From Mycobacterium aquaticum (lineage in GTDB: Bacteria; Actinomycetota; Actinomycetes; Mycobacteriales; Mycobacteriaceae): DNA of 64,000 nucleotides. The translations under genes were made by a program, and so were the position numbers. How positions within the stretch are numbered: position 1 is the stretch's first letter; every line of letters starts with the position of its first letter. The notes beneath the pieces were generated by a model that saw only the letters and a list, made by a program, of their open reading frames with translations, was not told the origin of the DNA and did no database searches. The stretch lies in contig NZ_MVHF01000002.1 in the NCBI RefSeq assembly GCF_002086485.1, forward strand, positions 124,001 to 188,000, in the 5' to 3' direction. Shown here piece by piece: positions 1 through 8,190 of this stretch.

Positions 1-1
1 A

Positions 2-421
2 TCAGACGACCGTGATGGTGACGTCGATGTTGCCCCGGGTGGCCTTCGAGTAGGGGCAGACCTGGTGCGCCTCGTCGGCGATGGTCTGGGCCAGTTCGCG
101 ATCGATCCCAGGAACGCTCACATTGAGCCGGGCCTGCAGGGAGAACCCGCCGTCGGAGTTGATCAGGTCGACCTCGGCGTCGACTGCGGTGTCCGCAGGC
201 AGCTTGACCTTGTGCTGGCCGGCGACCAGACCCATGGCGCTGAGGTAGCAGGCCGACCATCCCGCGGCGAACAGCTGCTCGGGGTTGGTGCCCGCGCCGT
301 TGCCACCCGGAGGGGTCAGCTGGATGTCGAGGTTGCCGTCCGAGCTGTAGGACTCGCCCTGGCGCCCGCCGGTGGTGTGGGTCTTGGCGGTGTAGATGAC
401 GTTGGCGGTCTCTGTGGACAT
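2..421 (-). CDS. ohr: Organic hydroperoxide resistance protein Ohr (OsmC/Ohr family)
   Basis: Thiol peroxidase that reduces organic hydroperoxides in the cytoplasm. The protein is 139 aa, the normal Ohr length. Both catalytic cysteines are visible: Cys58 in WSACYLSA and Cys122 in HQVCPYSKATRG. The reading frame stays open upstream, but the ATG at 421 gives the family-standard N-terminus (MSTETANVIY). It is divergent from the MarR-type gene at 540, the classical ohr-ohrR arrangement, with two dyads in the 118-bp gap. The stop codon lies at the window edge (2-4), so the gene is complete. Confidence 0.95.
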   Translation of the reverse strand: MSTETANVIYTAKTHTTGGRQGESYSSDGNLDIQLTPPGGNGAGTNPEQLFAAGWSACYLSAMGLVAGQHKVKLPADTAVDAEVDLINSDGGFSLQARLNVSVPGIDRELAQTIADEAHQVCPYSKATRGNIDVTITVV

Positions 422-440
422 GAAGGTCTCCCGGTTCTCT

Positions 441-461
441 ATTGATCGGACCCGATCTAAT
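441..461. promoter_or_regulatory. Probable OhrR operator 1
   Basis: Imperfect dyad with arms GATCGG (444-449) and CCGATC (452-457), flanked by ATT and AAT. It lies 20 bp upstream of the ohr start. It shares the ATCGG/CCGAT arms with the second site at 508-535, as expected for a MarR-family repressor that controls a divergent pair. Binding by OhrR is inferred from this arrangement. Confidence 0.6.
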
Positions 462-507
462 CGGACTCGCTTGATATTAACGACGACCGAGCAGTTTGTC
501 ATCCCAT

Positions 508-535
508 CCGATTGAATCGGATCCGATATAATCGG
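508..535. promoter_or_regulatory. Probable OhrR operator 2
   Basis: A nested dyad on one axis (521/522). The inner arms form the perfect palindrome ATCGGATCCGAT (516-527), and the outer arms CCGATT (508-513) and AATCGG (530-535) pair around it. It ends 4 bp before the GTG start of ohrR, so binding here would block ohrR transcription or initiation. Autoregulation is the inference. Confidence 0.65.
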
Positions 536-539
536 GATC

Positions 540-983
540 GTGAGGAAAGACACTCCGCAGCTCTCCGACTTCCTGTGCTTTGCGATCTACTCGGCCAACC
601 TGGCCTACGGCAAGGCCTACAAGCCGATCCTGGAGAAGCTCGGCGTCACCTACACCCAGTACATCGCGATCGTTGCCCTGTGGGAGCAGGACCGGCAGAC
701 CGTCGGCAGTCTCGGCGAGAAGCTGTTTCTCGAATCGAACACGCTGACGCCGATTCTGAAAAAGCTTGAAACGATGGGCTATCTCACGCGCGAGCGTGAT
801 CCCGACGACGAACGGCAGGTGGTCGTGAGCCTCACCGAGGCCGGCCGCAAGCTTCGTCAGCAGGGCCTTGAGATGGATCTCGTCGCGGCCACCGGTCTGG
901 AGCCCGAGGAGTTCCGCGCCATGCAGCGTGGCGTCGTCAAACTCCGCGACAACCTGCGCAAGCACGCGCAGGAGAACGCCTAG
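540..983 (+). CDS. ohrR: MarR-family organic-peroxide sensor OhrR
   Basis: Winged-helix MarR repressor of 147 aa with a GTG start. Cys13 in DFLCFAIYSAN sits where OhrR proteins carry the peroxide-sensing cysteine. The wing segment RERDPDDERQVVVSLT (about residues 81-96) is typical of the family. By family knowledge, oxidation of the N-terminal Cys releases the repressor from the ohr promoter. It is divergent from ohr and overlaps the convergent MFS gene by 4 bp at its 3' end. Confidence 0.92.
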   Translation: MRKDTPQLSDFLCFAIYSANLAYGKAYKPILEKLGVTYTQYIAIVALWEQDRQTVGSLGEKLFLESNTLTPILKKLETMGYLTRERDPDDERQVVVSLTEAGRKLRQQGLEMDLVAATGLEPEEFRAMQRGVVKLRDNLRKHAQENA

Positions 984-3022
984 GCGGGGCTGCGCTCGAG
1001 TTCGGGACTGAGCCAGGCGCCGGTTTGTTCGGGGACGACCAACACGGGTGTGGGGGAATGGGCGACAACCGAGGCTGCGACGCTGCCCTCCAGATGCCCC
1101 AGCCATCCGCTGCGCCGGTGCGGGCCGATTACGATCAGGCTCGCGTGGTGCCGGTTGGCGGCCTCGATGACGCCTTTCCACGTCGGCGCCGCTTCGATCG
1201 CCACGCTGCGTGCCGTGAATCCGGCGGCCTCGGCCAGTCGCGCTCCGTGGGCGGCTGTCTGCTCGGCGGCCCGTCGCACCTCGGTGGCCTGATCGGCGTC
1301 GAAATGCCCGGCCCCGGTGGGGATGAATCCGACGTCGGCGGGCTGCCAGACACACACCACCACCGCATCGCGCAGCGTCGACAGCTGGGCTGCGGCTTGC
1401 CGGATCGCACATGCCGCGCGTTCGGAGCCGTCGTAAGCGATCAGCACAGGACCCTCTGATGCCGACGCGCCCTGGTGCTCGGGCGCCAACACGGGCGCAC
1501 GTTCGGCGACGGCGGGCGAAGGCAGGCCGCGACGGATCCGGGCGAGAAGCGGCGGCGAATACCAGGCCGGGGACTCGCCGTCGAGGAACCTGTTCAGGTC
1601 CGGGGCCTGGGGTCGGGCTCCGCTGAGCGCGTAGATCGCCACGCCGAAGGCGGCACCACCGACGGCGAGCCAGAATCCGATCCACAGGGCGTCGCTGGTG
1701 CCTTGGGCCAAACCGCCCGAAGCTGACGCGGCGAAGTACGCGAAGATCGGAGCGACCATGAAGGCTGCGACGGCGCGCAGCAATTCGATGATCGCGAAGA
1801 CGCGTTGCAGGCTGTTGGACTGCAGCGAGAAGCCTGCGACGAACAACGCCGGGGCAACCGTCGCGCCCAGCGCGAGCCCGGTCAATGCCGACGCGACCAG
1901 CGCCAAGGGCTGATTGGCGGGCAGCGACATCCGGAACAGCAAGATCCCCGCGGCGAGCAGGGCCATGCCCAGCAGCGGCAGGTAGTGCATCGCCTTGCGT
2001 GAGATGACGAATCCGAACACGAACGCCATGACGACCGCGCCGCCCAGTTCGGGCAGATAGATCAGCCCGACCTGCACCGGGCTGAACGTCTGGAGGAAGA
2101 CCTCGGCGGTCAGCGCGGTCGCCGCCACCGACGCGGCTGCGGCGAACAATGCGACGCCGACGCCCGCGACCGGGATCGAACTGGTGAGCATGGTCCGGAT
2201 CGTCAGCAATGGCCGGCGGGCCCGGAACTGATAGACGATCAACACCACGATCAACGCCAGCCCGCCCAGCATCGGTGCGCTCACTGCCAGGTCGGCGAAC
2301 CCATGGCTGGTCAGTTGTGACGCGCCGACGAAGGCCGCGGCACAGCCGACCGAGGCCAGACCGATGGCCGTCAGGTCACGTGGCGCATCGAGGTCCGCCG
2401 GTGGCGCATCTTCGAACGTCAAGGCCGCCATCACCAGAGCCACCAATGCGATCGCGGCGATGATCCAGAACAGTGGCCGCCATGCGTGGGATTCGGCCTG
2501 GATGCCGCCGATGAACGGGCCGAGCGCCACCGCCCCGAACACGCACATGTTCATGATCACGGCGGTATGTCGGAGGTTCTCTCTCGGAAACCCGATGGTC
2601 AGCGGAGGTGCTGCGGCGATCAGCAGCATGCTGGTGGCCAGACCTTGCAATACGTGCCCGCAGACGAACATGCCGCCGTTCTGGGCCGCTGCGGCGAGCA
2701 CCGAGCCCACGACCAGCAGGACCGCGTACACGAGCATCATCCGGCGCTGGGGCAGGTGCTGCGCGAACTGGACCGCCAAGACCGTTCCCACGGCGTATGC
2801 GGCATTGCCCAGGCCCGAACTCAGGCTCATCGCCTGGCTGGACATGTGCAGCTGCTCGGCGATGATCGGCACCAGCGGATCCATCGCCGCCGACAACGCG
2901 AGGTAGGGGATCAGGGCCAGCGTGACCATCGCGGCCACCGCGGGATAGCGCCCCGCCAGCGGACCCTGACGCATCAGCCGAGCCCGCCCGCGTCTGTCGT
3001 CTGGCGGGGTCGCACCAGGCAT
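980..3022 (-). CDS. MFS transporter with C-terminal universal stress (UspA) domain
   Basis: A 680-aa fusion. Residues about 20-470 form a multi-spanning major-facilitator unit (hydrophobic segments separated by short loops, drug/H+ antiporter-like). After a linker (about 480-525) comes a UspA domain at about 525-665, beginning PVLIAYDGSERAA and ending with GSVAASVVAHSPTPVLVVP. The UspA nucleotide loop (GPHRRSG...GS) is close to the G-2x-G-9x-G(S/T) pattern but has Arg in place of one Gly. The substrate is unknown. The UspA part would lie in the cytoplasm and could sense ATP or stress. The 3' end overlaps ohrR convergently. Confidence 0.85.
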   Translation of the reverse strand: MPGATPPDDRRGRARLMRQGPLAGRYPAVAAMVTLALIPYLALSAAMDPLVPIIAEQLHMSSQAMSLSSGLGNAAYAVGTVLAVQFAQHLPQRRMMLVYAVLLVVGSVLAAAAQNGGMFVCGHVLQGLATSMLLIAAAPPLTIGFPRENLRHTAVIMNMCVFGAVALGPFIGGIQAESHAWRPLFWIIAAIALVALVMAALTFEDAPPADLDAPRDLTAIGLASVGCAAAFVGASQLTSHGFADLAVSAPMLGGLALIVVLIVYQFRARRPLLTIRTMLTSSIPVAGVGVALFAAAASVAATALTAEVFLQTFSPVQVGLIYLPELGGAVVMAFVFGFVISRKAMHYLPLLGMALLAAGILLFRMSLPANQPLALVASALTGLALGATVAPALFVAGFSLQSNSLQRVFAIIELLRAVAAFMVAPIFAYFAASASGGLAQGTSDALWIGFWLAVGGAAFGVAIYALSGARPQAPDLNRFLDGESPAWYSPPLLARIRRGLPSPAVAERAPVLAPEHQGASASEGPVLIAYDGSERAACAIRQAAAQLSTLRDAVVVCVWQPADVGFIPTGAGHFDADQATEVRRAAEQTAAHGARLAEAAGFTARSVAIEAAPTWKGVIEAANRHHASLIVIGPHRRSGWLGHLEGSVAASVVAHSPTPVLVVPEQTGAWLSPELERSPA

Positions 3023-3114
3023 GAGCAGTCAGCAGTCGGGTTCGGTTTACACACGACCCCGTGGAACCATCCGGGGCGCCCGATTTATTCCGGTGTGGCG
3101 CGGATCACGCGCAG

Positions 3115-4146
3115 TTACGGATTGAGCCTGATCTTCAGGTGCTCGCCGGAGCGGGCGAACGCGGCCGCGTAGCCGTCGGCCGCCGCGTCCAGCGGGAAAG
3201 ACGTGGTGAAGATGCCGTCCACGTCGAGGCGGCCGGCCTGCAGCAGCGGCACCAGCTCGGGCCAGGTCTGTTGCACGGGCGCGGTGGTCAGCCGGATGGT
3301 GAGACTGCGGATCAGACAGGCCAGCGCCGGCATCGGATACGGCTGCAGATCATGCACGCCGACGATCGAGACCGTGCCGCCGGTGCGCACCGATTCGATC
3401 GCATCGTTGATCGAGGCGTCGGAGCCCACGGCGTCGATCACCGCGTCGGCGCCCAGGCCACCGGTGGCTTCCCGGACGGGTTGCGCCGTCGGCGGCGTCA
3501 CCCCGACCGCGCCCCACGATTCCGCGCGCTGACGCCGCGCCTCTACCGGATCGACGGCGAAAACCCTTGCCGCACCGAGAGTCAGCGCACTGCGTACGGC
3601 GCACATACCGACCGCACCCAGGCCGATCACCGCGACGGTACCGCCGATCGGAATGTCGGCCCGCTTGGCCGCCGCCCAGCCGGTGGCGAGGTTGTCGGTG
3701 AGCAGCAGGGCCTGTTCGGTGCTGATGTTCTCCGGCAGGGCGAGCAGCTGGAACTGGGCTGCCGGCACCGCGAGGTACTCGGCTTGCGCGCCGCCGAGGA
3801 CGCCACTGCCGAAGATCTGCGGACCGTGGACGCACCGGATCGGGTCGAGTGTGGCGCATCCCCCACAGTGGCCACAGCCGGCCACCGAGGACACCAGTAC
3901 CCGGTCGCCGACAGCGAATGATGCGACATCCGAACCGATCTCGACGATGGTGCCGACCGCTTCGTGTCCGACGCTGATGGGTTCGAAGATCGGGTAGTGG
4001 CCCTCGAGGAAGTGCAGATCGGAGCCGCAGATCGAGGCGGCGTCCACTTGGAGGACGGCACCGTCGGGGCCGGGCAGCACCGGATCGGGCCGGGTGGCGA
4101 CGCTGACCTGACCCGAGCTGTCGACGACCACTGCACGCATACTCAC
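3115..4146 (-). CDS. Zinc-dependent alcohol dehydrogenase (MDR superfamily)
   Basis: A 343-aa NAD(P)-dependent medium-chain dehydrogenase. Catalytic zinc ligands Cys40 and His61-Glu62 (GHE) and structural zinc cysteines at 91, 94, 97 and 105 are all present, and the Rossmann motif is GLGAVG. The GTG start at 4146 overlaps the stop of the upstream monooxygenase (GTGA), so the two are translationally coupled; an in-frame ATG lies at 4140. Context suggests it oxidises an alcohol to the ketone used by the neighbouring Baeyer-Villiger enzyme. The substrate is not identified. Confidence 0.85.
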   Translation of the reverse strand: MSMRAVVVDSSGQVSVATRPDPVLPGPDGAVLQVDAASICGSDLHFLEGHYPIFEPISVGHEAVGTIVEIGSDVASFAVGDRVLVSSVAGCGHCGGCATLDPIRCVHGPQIFGSGVLGGAQAEYLAVPAAQFQLLALPENISTEQALLLTDNLATGWAAAKRADIPIGGTVAVIGLGAVGMCAVRSALTLGAARVFAVDPVEARRQRAESWGAVGVTPPTAQPVREATGGLGADAVIDAVGSDASINDAIESVRTGGTVSIVGVHDLQPYPMPALACLIRSLTIRLTTAPVQQTWPELVPLLQAGRLDVDGIFTTSFPLDAAADGYAAAFARSGEHLKIRLNP

Positions 4147-6065
4147 GCCTCCTCAAACTTGAAGTCCGACCACACGGGTTCGTCGATGGCGGAACGGTAT
4201 TCGCTGAGCCGCCATGGGCTCACGGTGTGGATCTCGCCGTCGGCGTTCTTGAAATACGAGTGCTTGATCGACGGGTGCGCCCACACCGTCCGCCGGATCG
4301 CCCGCTGCGACCGCTCGTGCCAGGCACGGGTGGGCTCGGGTAACGGTTCCATGGTCCGCACGCCCGCGTTGACCAGGTATGCCAGGCACTGGTCGATGTA
4401 GTGCATCTGCAGCTCCGAGTTGAGGATCAGGCTGCCGCCATGCGCGAGGTGGGTACCCGGGCCGTACGTCATGAAGAAGTTGGGGAAGCCGGGGACCGTG
4501 ATACCGCGGTAGGCGTAGGGACGCTGACCCCAGAGCTCGTGCAGATCGATGCCGTCGCGGCCGGTGATGGTCATGGGGAACAGCACGTCGGTGGCCCGAA
4601 AACCGGTGGCGTACACGATGATATCGACGTCGTGCGCGACGCCGTCTGTGGTGACCACGCCAGTCGGTGTGATCCTCTCGATCGGGGTGCGGACCAGCTC
4701 GACGTTTTCGCGTTTGAGCGTGCTCAGCCACCTGCCGTTGTCCTGCAGGGTGCGCTTTCCGGTGGCCGGATAGTCGGGTAGCACCTTGGCCAGCAGGTCG
4801 GGGTCATCCCCGACCTGGGTGGTGATCCAGCCGGTGAACATCACCCGGGCGATGGCGTTGATGTCGCTGACGGCGCTTGACTGGTCGGCGTAATTCGGGT
4901 CGACTCGCGCGGCGTCCAGACCCTTGTCCGCCCCGGGCCACATCAGCAGGAAGCGGTACCAGCGGCCGTAATACGGCAGGTGTTCCATGGCCCAGCGGAC
5001 GCCGTCGCTCACCGGCTCGTGGTACATCGGGTTGGGGAACATCCATTGCGCGGTGCGCTGGAACACCGTGAGATGGGCAACCTTGTCGGCGATCGCGGGA
5101 GCGATCTGGAAGCCGCTCGCTCCGGCCCCGATCAGCGCGACCCGCTTGCCGGTGACGTCGACGTCGTGGTCCCACGCCGCGGAGTGAAACGACGGGCCGT
5201 CAAACGTTGCGGCGCAGGGGAACTCCGGTATGTGGGGCCGATTCAGCTGGCCGACCGCGGTGATGACCGCGTTGGCTTTCAGCGTCTCGGTGCCGTGAGC
5301 CGAGCGCACGGTCAGGTTCCACAGGTCGCCGTCCCACGCTGCGGACAGCACCTCGGTATTCCACCGGATATGGGGCTGCAGCTCGTGGCGGTCCACCACG
5401 CTTTCGAAGTACCGGCGCAGCTCCGGTTGCTCGGCGAAGAAGTGGTCCCAGTGATTGCTGGGTTCGAAGCTGTAGCAGTAGAAGTGGTTCGCGACATCCA
5501 CTCGGGCACCCGGATAGCTGTTCTCCCACCAGGTTCCGCCGGGGCCGGCGTTCTTCTCCACGATCGTGAACGGCAGGCCCGCCTGCTTGAGCCGGACTCC
5601 GGCCAGCACCCCCGATTCCCCGCAGCCGATGACGATGACGTGAAAGTCCTTGGCTCGCTCCGGATCCAGGGCGGCAGGCTGTCGCGGATCGGTGCCCTGC
5701 AGATCGAGTTCTTCCAGGACCAGCGGCAGGTTGTCGGCGTCGACCGGCTCGCAGGCCGCCCAGTCGAGCATCTCCCGGACCAGTTCGTCGGGCAGTGGAT
5801 CGGGGACCGGGCAGCCCCGATCCCGGTAGTCGACGATCACCGGTAACGCCTCGGCGCGGGCCCGAGCCTTGTCCTCCTCGCTCATGAAGCCCTGGACCTC
5901 GTTGAGGAAGAGGCCGGCCTGTTTGAACTCGCGGATGTAGCGCGGATCGCCCGTGAGGTGCACCAGCGACAGCAGCAGCGTCGGGATGCTGACCTGTTCG
6001 AGCGCAGCCGCGATGTCGGCCGTCGGGGTGCTGAACGGCCGGCCGACATGGAAGCTACGCGTCAC
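4143..6065 (-). CDS. Baeyer-Villiger-type flavin monooxygenase with N-terminal extension
   Basis: FAD/NADPH monooxygenase of 640 aa that inserts oxygen next to a ketone. FAD motif GCGESG is at 147-152, NADPH motif GAGASG at 313-318, and the class B BVMO fingerprint FxGxxxHxxxW is exact (F288, G290, H294, W298). The first roughly 140 residues are an extra helical-looking extension found in a subset of actinobacterial BVMOs. First gene of a two-gene operon with the alcohol dehydrogenase (4-bp overlap). A strong dyad sits 8 bp upstream of its start. Confidence 0.9.
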   Translation of the reverse strand: MTRSFHVGRPFSTPTADIAAALEQVSIPTLLLSLVHLTGDPRYIREFKQAGLFLNEVQGFMSEEDKARARAEALPVIVDYRDRGCPVPDPLPDELVREMLDWAACEPVDADNLPLVLEELDLQGTDPRQPAALDPERAKDFHVIVIGCGESGVLAGVRLKQAGLPFTIVEKNAGPGGTWWENSYPGARVDVANHFYCYSFEPSNHWDHFFAEQPELRRYFESVVDRHELQPHIRWNTEVLSAAWDGDLWNLTVRSAHGTETLKANAVITAVGQLNRPHIPEFPCAATFDGPSFHSAAWDHDVDVTGKRVALIGAGASGFQIAPAIADKVAHLTVFQRTAQWMFPNPMYHEPVSDGVRWAMEHLPYYGRWYRFLLMWPGADKGLDAARVDPNYADQSSAVSDINAIARVMFTGWITTQVGDDPDLLAKVLPDYPATGKRTLQDNGRWLSTLKRENVELVRTPIERITPTGVVTTDGVAHDVDIIVYATGFRATDVLFPMTITGRDGIDLHELWGQRPYAYRGITVPGFPNFFMTYGPGTHLAHGGSLILNSELQMHYIDQCLAYLVNAGVRTMEPLPEPTRAWHERSQRAIRRTVWAHPSIKHSYFKNADGEIHTVSPWRLSEYRSAIDEPVWSDFKFEEA

Positions 6066-6073
6066 GGCGAGTT

Positions 6074-6092
6074 ACGCTACTGCTCGTAGCGT
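6074..6092. promoter_or_regulatory. Inverted repeat upstream of the BVMO operon
   Basis: Perfect 7-bp arms ACGCTAC (6074-6080) and GTAGCGT (6086-6092) around a 5-bp spacer. It lies 8 bp upstream of the monooxygenase ATG, inside the only 86 bp available for a promoter. No regulator gene is adjacent, so the binding factor is unknown; the geometry fits a dimeric repressor. Confidence 0.5.
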
Positions 6093-6151
6093 TATGGGGC
6101 AAGGGGCGCGCGCAGTGGTCGTGACTGGCAGCGCGTGTCGTGCCCGTGTGA

Positions 6152-7324
6152 TCACCCGCGTCGTCCGGCCCGTTCGGCGAAATCGTCGAGTGCATCCAGG
6201 ATTTCAGGTGCACGCCAGGCACGGTTACGCGCTCGGTCGGTGAACTCGACGACGATGCCCGCCTCGGTGAGAGGACCGATATAACGGCGAGGATGGTCAG
6301 TAGGGATGCCCAGCTCCTCGCGCAGGAGCACACCGTTGATGACTGGCCGCCGAGTCAACAGGTCGGCAACTCGCCACACAGCCGAGTCCGACCGCGCGGT
6401 GACCCGGTCATTCCAGCTCGCCCGGATCTCACGCAGCTGGGTGATCAGCTGCCGGCCGTTGACAACCGCGCGCTCGCTGGCGTGGGCGAACCGCTCGACG
6501 ATCGGTGCGAGATCGCCTTCTCGGTAGGCGGTGAGAGCGGCAAAGTAGCCGTCGGTATCGGACAGCAACCCGGCGGATACGGGGACCGTCACCTGCCGGG
6601 TTAAGCCTTTGTTGCGCAACATCGACTGCACCAGCGCCCGGCCTGTGCGACCGTTGCCGTCGGTGAACGGGTGGATGGTTTCGAATTGGGCATGGGCTAC
6701 CGCGATCTGCGCGAGCAGCGCAACGTCGTCTCGTGCCGCGAAGGCGATCAAATCGTCGATAGCGGCGGGGACGCGCTCGTGGCGGGGCGGGACGAAAATC
6801 GCGCCCCGCGGGCTGTTTCCGCCGCCGATCCATACCTGCTCGGTGCGCCACTGTCCTGGGGCGTGACGCGACTGGCCGACCATTAGTGCAGCGTGCGTGG
6901 CCAGGATGGCATCAGCGTCGACACGGTCTGACAGCTCGACGGCGGCGGTCATCGCGGCCGTGTTGGCGACTATCTGCTCGGCGTTGGCCTTTCCTCTAGC
7001 GCCCGGCAGTTCGGCTTCGGCGATGGACCGTGCGGACGCGGTGAGATTCTCGATGCGGGAGCTGGCTGCAGACTCGCTGCGCAGGAGCACGGCCGAGAAC
7101 GGCGCGATCTCGCCTCCGAGTTCAGCATCGAATCGGGTGATGGCGAGGCTGGCGTCCTCGGCAGCCGCGTACACATCCGACGGCAGCTCCAGATGTAGGT
7201 CGGCGATAACTGGTGGGATCGCAGCCCGGTATGGCCCATGGCGGCGAGACGGCCGGGAGTAGCTGCTGTCCAGGCTCGGGGTCCACTGCAGCGTCTCGTA
7301 GCTGAGCGGAGAAAGTGTCGCCAT
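6152..7324 (-). CDS. Fic-domain protein (AMPylase type) with winged-helix C-terminus
   Basis: A 390-aa protein from ATG 7324. The Fic core motif HPFTDGNGRTGR (218-229) is intact, predicting nucleotide (usually AMP) transfer to a target protein. SSRIEN at 88-93 matches the (S/T)xxxE(G/N) inhibitory helix of class II Fic proteins, so it is probably self-inhibited rather than half of a toxin-antitoxin pair. The last 70 residues (WRVADLLTRRPVINGVLLRE...) look like a winged helix, which could bind DNA. The frame is open to 7441, but the internal ATG is the family start. Repeated boxes surround and overlap this start. Confidence 0.88.
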   Translation of the reverse strand: MATLSPLSYETLQWTPSLDSSYSRPSRRHGPYRAAIPPVIADLHLELPSDVYAAAEDASLAITRFDAELGGEIAPFSAVLLRSESAASSRIENLTASARSIAEAELPGARGKANAEQIVANTAAMTAAVELSDRVDADAILATHAALMVGQSRHAPGQWRTEQVWIGGGNSPRGAIFVPPRHERVPAAIDDLIAFAARDDVALLAQIAVAHAQFETIHPFTDGNGRTGRALVQSMLRNKGLTRQVTVPVSAGLLSDTDGYFAALTAYREGDLAPIVERFAHASERAVVNGRQLITQLREIRASWNDRVTARSDSAVWRVADLLTRRPVINGVLLREELGIPTDHPRRYIGPLTEAGIVVEFTDRARNRAWRAPEILDALDDFAERAGRRG

Positions 7325-7445
7325 GAATCCACTGTAGCGACAGATCATGACATAAGTGTCGCTATACGGGACCAAAGGTCGACACTTGAGCTTTCGAGAG
7401 ACGACCCCGTAAGTGTCGCCACAGTCCAATGATGGCGACACTTAC
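7313..7445. promoter_or_regulatory. Array of AAGTGTCG boxes controlling fic
   Basis: Five copies of AAGTGTCG or its complement CGACACTT plus one partial copy: 7313-7320 (over the fic start codon), TAGCGACA 7335-7342 (partial), 7354-7361, 7380-7387, 7411-7418 and 7436-7443. Two form good dyads: TAGCGACA/TGTCGCTA (7335-7342 and 7357-7364), and the perfect 13-bp pair GTAAGTGTCGCCA (7409-7421) with its complement (7433-7445). Autoregulation by the winged-helix end of the Fic protein is inferred. Confidence 0.65.
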
Positions 7446-7964
7446 TTGCATATATGTCGTCATAGGTGTGGTTGATCGTCAAGTGCGCTCTACCACGAAG
7501 AGTCGGCCTCAGCGCCGCGCCGAACTGCCGCGCTCTACAGAAGTACGGTCTCTGCGAGCCAGATGTGACGGACAACCTCATTGAGGGAACTCGGACGACC
7601 GTACCGTTACGACTTTCGCTAACTCGATGAGAAATGCGGGCGCGCCACGTGCGCGAGAAAGAACAACGGCACACGTCATAGTCGCGGCATTCTCGAGGCA
7701 AAGTCTGAGAAGCGGCAGTCCCGCGTCCTGCGCCCTTGGTGCGTTTGCCGGACTGTCCTCGGCTCTGGATGTCCATAATGGCGAAAAATGGCGCGGGAAC
7801 GACCGATTGCTGCCAACCACCGGTCAATCTCTGCCAGTGGAATTAAGCCGCTGACCATCGCGTTATGGCAGTCAGACCGGCGAGAAACTCCTCAAACCGG
7901 TGGACCGACATCCGAACCGCGACATCACCGCCACGGCTCGAACTCTGAACAGAAGGGCTTCGCC
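7446..7964. other. Intergenic region, no convincing gene
   Basis: About 520 bp between the fic boxes and the small secreted-protein gene. Open frames exist on both strands (for example 7345-7827 minus and 7627-7854 plus), but they lack recognisable motifs, good ribosome sites and mycobacterial codon use. The AT content is higher than in the flanking genes. It probably contains the promoter of the gene at 7965. Confidence 0.5.
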
Positions 7965-8132
7965 ATGAAGAAGTTTGGATTTGCCAGCGCCATCGTTGCC
8001 GGTTTTGCGACCGCGGTCTTCGGGCTGGCCGCGCCGGCTCAGGCTGACGTGACTCACAACCAGTGGGTGCACGACATTCAGCATCAGGCCACCGTCGGCA
8101 GCGTCACCTCGGTGTTCGGCAACGGACGCTGA
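7965..8132 (+). CDS. Very small Sec-secreted protein (55 aa)
   Basis: ATG with an AGAAGG ribosome site 8 bp upstream (7951-7956). Residues 1-27 are a textbook Sec signal peptide: MKK, a hydrophobic core, and AAPAQA before a predicted cut at Ala27-Asp28. The mature peptide is only about 28 residues, starting DVTHNQWVHDIQ, polar, with no cysteine. A strong terminator follows 12 bp after the stop, which argues for a real monocistronic gene. The function is unknown; small secreted peptides of this style occur in mycobacteria. Confidence 0.8.
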   Translation: MKKFGFASAIVAGFATAVFGLAAPAQADVTHNQWVHDIQHQATVGSVTSVFGNGR

Positions 8133-8143
8133 CCCACGACACA

Positions 8144-8182
8144 AAGGAGGGGCACCCACGCCGGGTGCCCCTCCTTCTTTTT
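8144..8182 (+). terminator. Rho-independent terminator
   Basis: Perfect 14-bp stem: AAGGAGGGGCACCC (8144-8157), a 5-nt loop, the complement (8163-8176), then a T-rich tail ending near 8182. It is placed between the secreted-peptide gene and the convergent enoyl-CoA hydratase and can serve both directions. Confidence 0.9.
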
Positions 8183-8190
8183 GCGTCGAC

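Noticed and set aside
477..1685. 402-aa minus-strand open frame
   Set aside because: Overlaps ohrR and the end of the MFS-UspA gene; Arg/Pro-rich translation without family features. High-GC shadow.
6152..7445. Fic gene as half of a classical toxin-antitoxin pair
   Set aside because: No small antitoxin gene is adjacent, and an inhibitory SSRIEN helix lies within the protein itself, as in class II Fic proteins.
7345..7827. 160-aa minus-strand frame between fic and the secreted-peptide gene
   Set aside because: No motif, poor codon use, no ribosome site, and it overlaps the operator array.
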